Positions 5,427 through 5,540 of a stretch of 5,540 bases of DNA are shown here, in pieces. How positions within the stretch are numbered: position 1 is the first letter of the stretch; the number at the start of each line of letters is the position of its first letter. The notes below the pieces were generated by a model, which searched no databases, was not told where the DNA came from, and saw only the letters and a program-made list of their open reading frames with translations. Source of the DNA: Calditrichota bacterium (GTDB lineage: Bacteria > Calditrichota > Calditrichia > RBG-13-44-9); contig JAFGSO010000223.1 in assembly GCA_016934605.1 (NCBI GenBank), forward strand, positions 1-5,540. The letters run 5' to 3'. The position numbers and the translations under genes are program-made.

Positions 5427-5540
5427 TTAGAGTCAGTATGAAATCGTGAAGACGCAGATTATAAGTGGTTAAAATGGCATAAAAATTATTTTTCGATTTG
5501 AAATCGTAAATTCATTTTTCACATTGCTCCCTGGAGGTGA
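5424..5540 (+). mobile_element. Possible terminus of an inserted element (unidentified)
   Basis: The propeller frame ends abruptly at 5426, and the sequence to the right has no coding match to it. It has features expected of an element end: an end-like start (CTGTCCAGTTAGAGTCAG at 5419-5436, exact edge uncertain), about 100 bp of noncoding A+T-rich sequence, a 9-bp direct repeat TGAAATCGT (5439-5447 and 5499-5507), a palindrome CGATTT-G-AAATCG (5494-5506), and a strong plus-strand ribosome site at the window edge. I cannot match it to a named insertion-sequence family, and no transposase is in the window. An ordinary rearrangement junction is the main alternative. Confidence 0.35.
5533..5540 (+). 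promoter_or_regulatory. Strong Shine-Dalgarno of a gene starting beyond the window
   Basis: GGAGGTGA is a full match to the anti-Shine-Dalgarno end of 16S rRNA. A plus-strand start codon would be expected within about 5-10 nt past the right edge. It would be the only plus-strand gene here, oriented away from the others. Confidence 0.5.

Noticed and set aside
5419..5436. Tn5/IS50-like end, because the minus strand reads CTGACTCT
   Set aside because: Only the first eight bases match the IS50 end, and the orientation would point into the propeller gene instead of into the putative element.

Overview
The window is bacterial DNA and compact. Every complete gene I can support lies on the minus strand. 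Hydrophobic leaders, a secreted HExxH peptidase fused to a TolB/WD40-like propeller, a second propeller gene and a bifunctional MsrB-MsrA protein suggest a Gram-negative-type bacterium. The A+T-rich codon use and gene style would fit the FCB/Cloacimonadota kind of lineage, but that placement is a weak inference because there is no rRNA or other marker gene.

In minus-strand transcription order, from high to low coordinates: (a) 5427-5540 looks like the edge of something foreign. Coding sequence of a propeller gene stops abruptly at about 5426, and a near-perfect plus-strand Shine-Dalgarno sequence sits at the very end of the window, so a plus-strand gene (possibly a transposase) probably starts just outside. 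(b) 4521-5426 is a 5'-truncated beta-propeller gene, followed by hairpins. (c) 4319-3205 is a two-gene operon: a methionine sulfoxide reductase B/A fusion with a hydrophobic leader and a second, well-placed internal start, then a 65-residue protein with a Cys-x-x-Cys motif. (d) 2992-2879 is a 37-codon membrane mini-protein with a strong ribosome binding site. (e) 2567-1662 is a membrane-anchored 301-residue protein I do not recognise, built almost wholly from degenerate copies of a nine-residue unit. The unit becomes perfect toward the C-terminus, where three 27-bp copies are identical. (f) A textbook intrinsic terminator follows, directly against the ribosome binding site of (g), the exported peptidase-propeller protein, which runs off the left edge.

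The MsrBA operon is the only part with a clear biochemical role: repair of oxidised methionine, perhaps both outside and inside the cytoplasm. The repeat protein is the most unusual object here. Its tandem array looks freshly expanded and likely to vary between strains. The terminator wedged between it and the peptidase gene raises the question of how the peptidase is transcribed.
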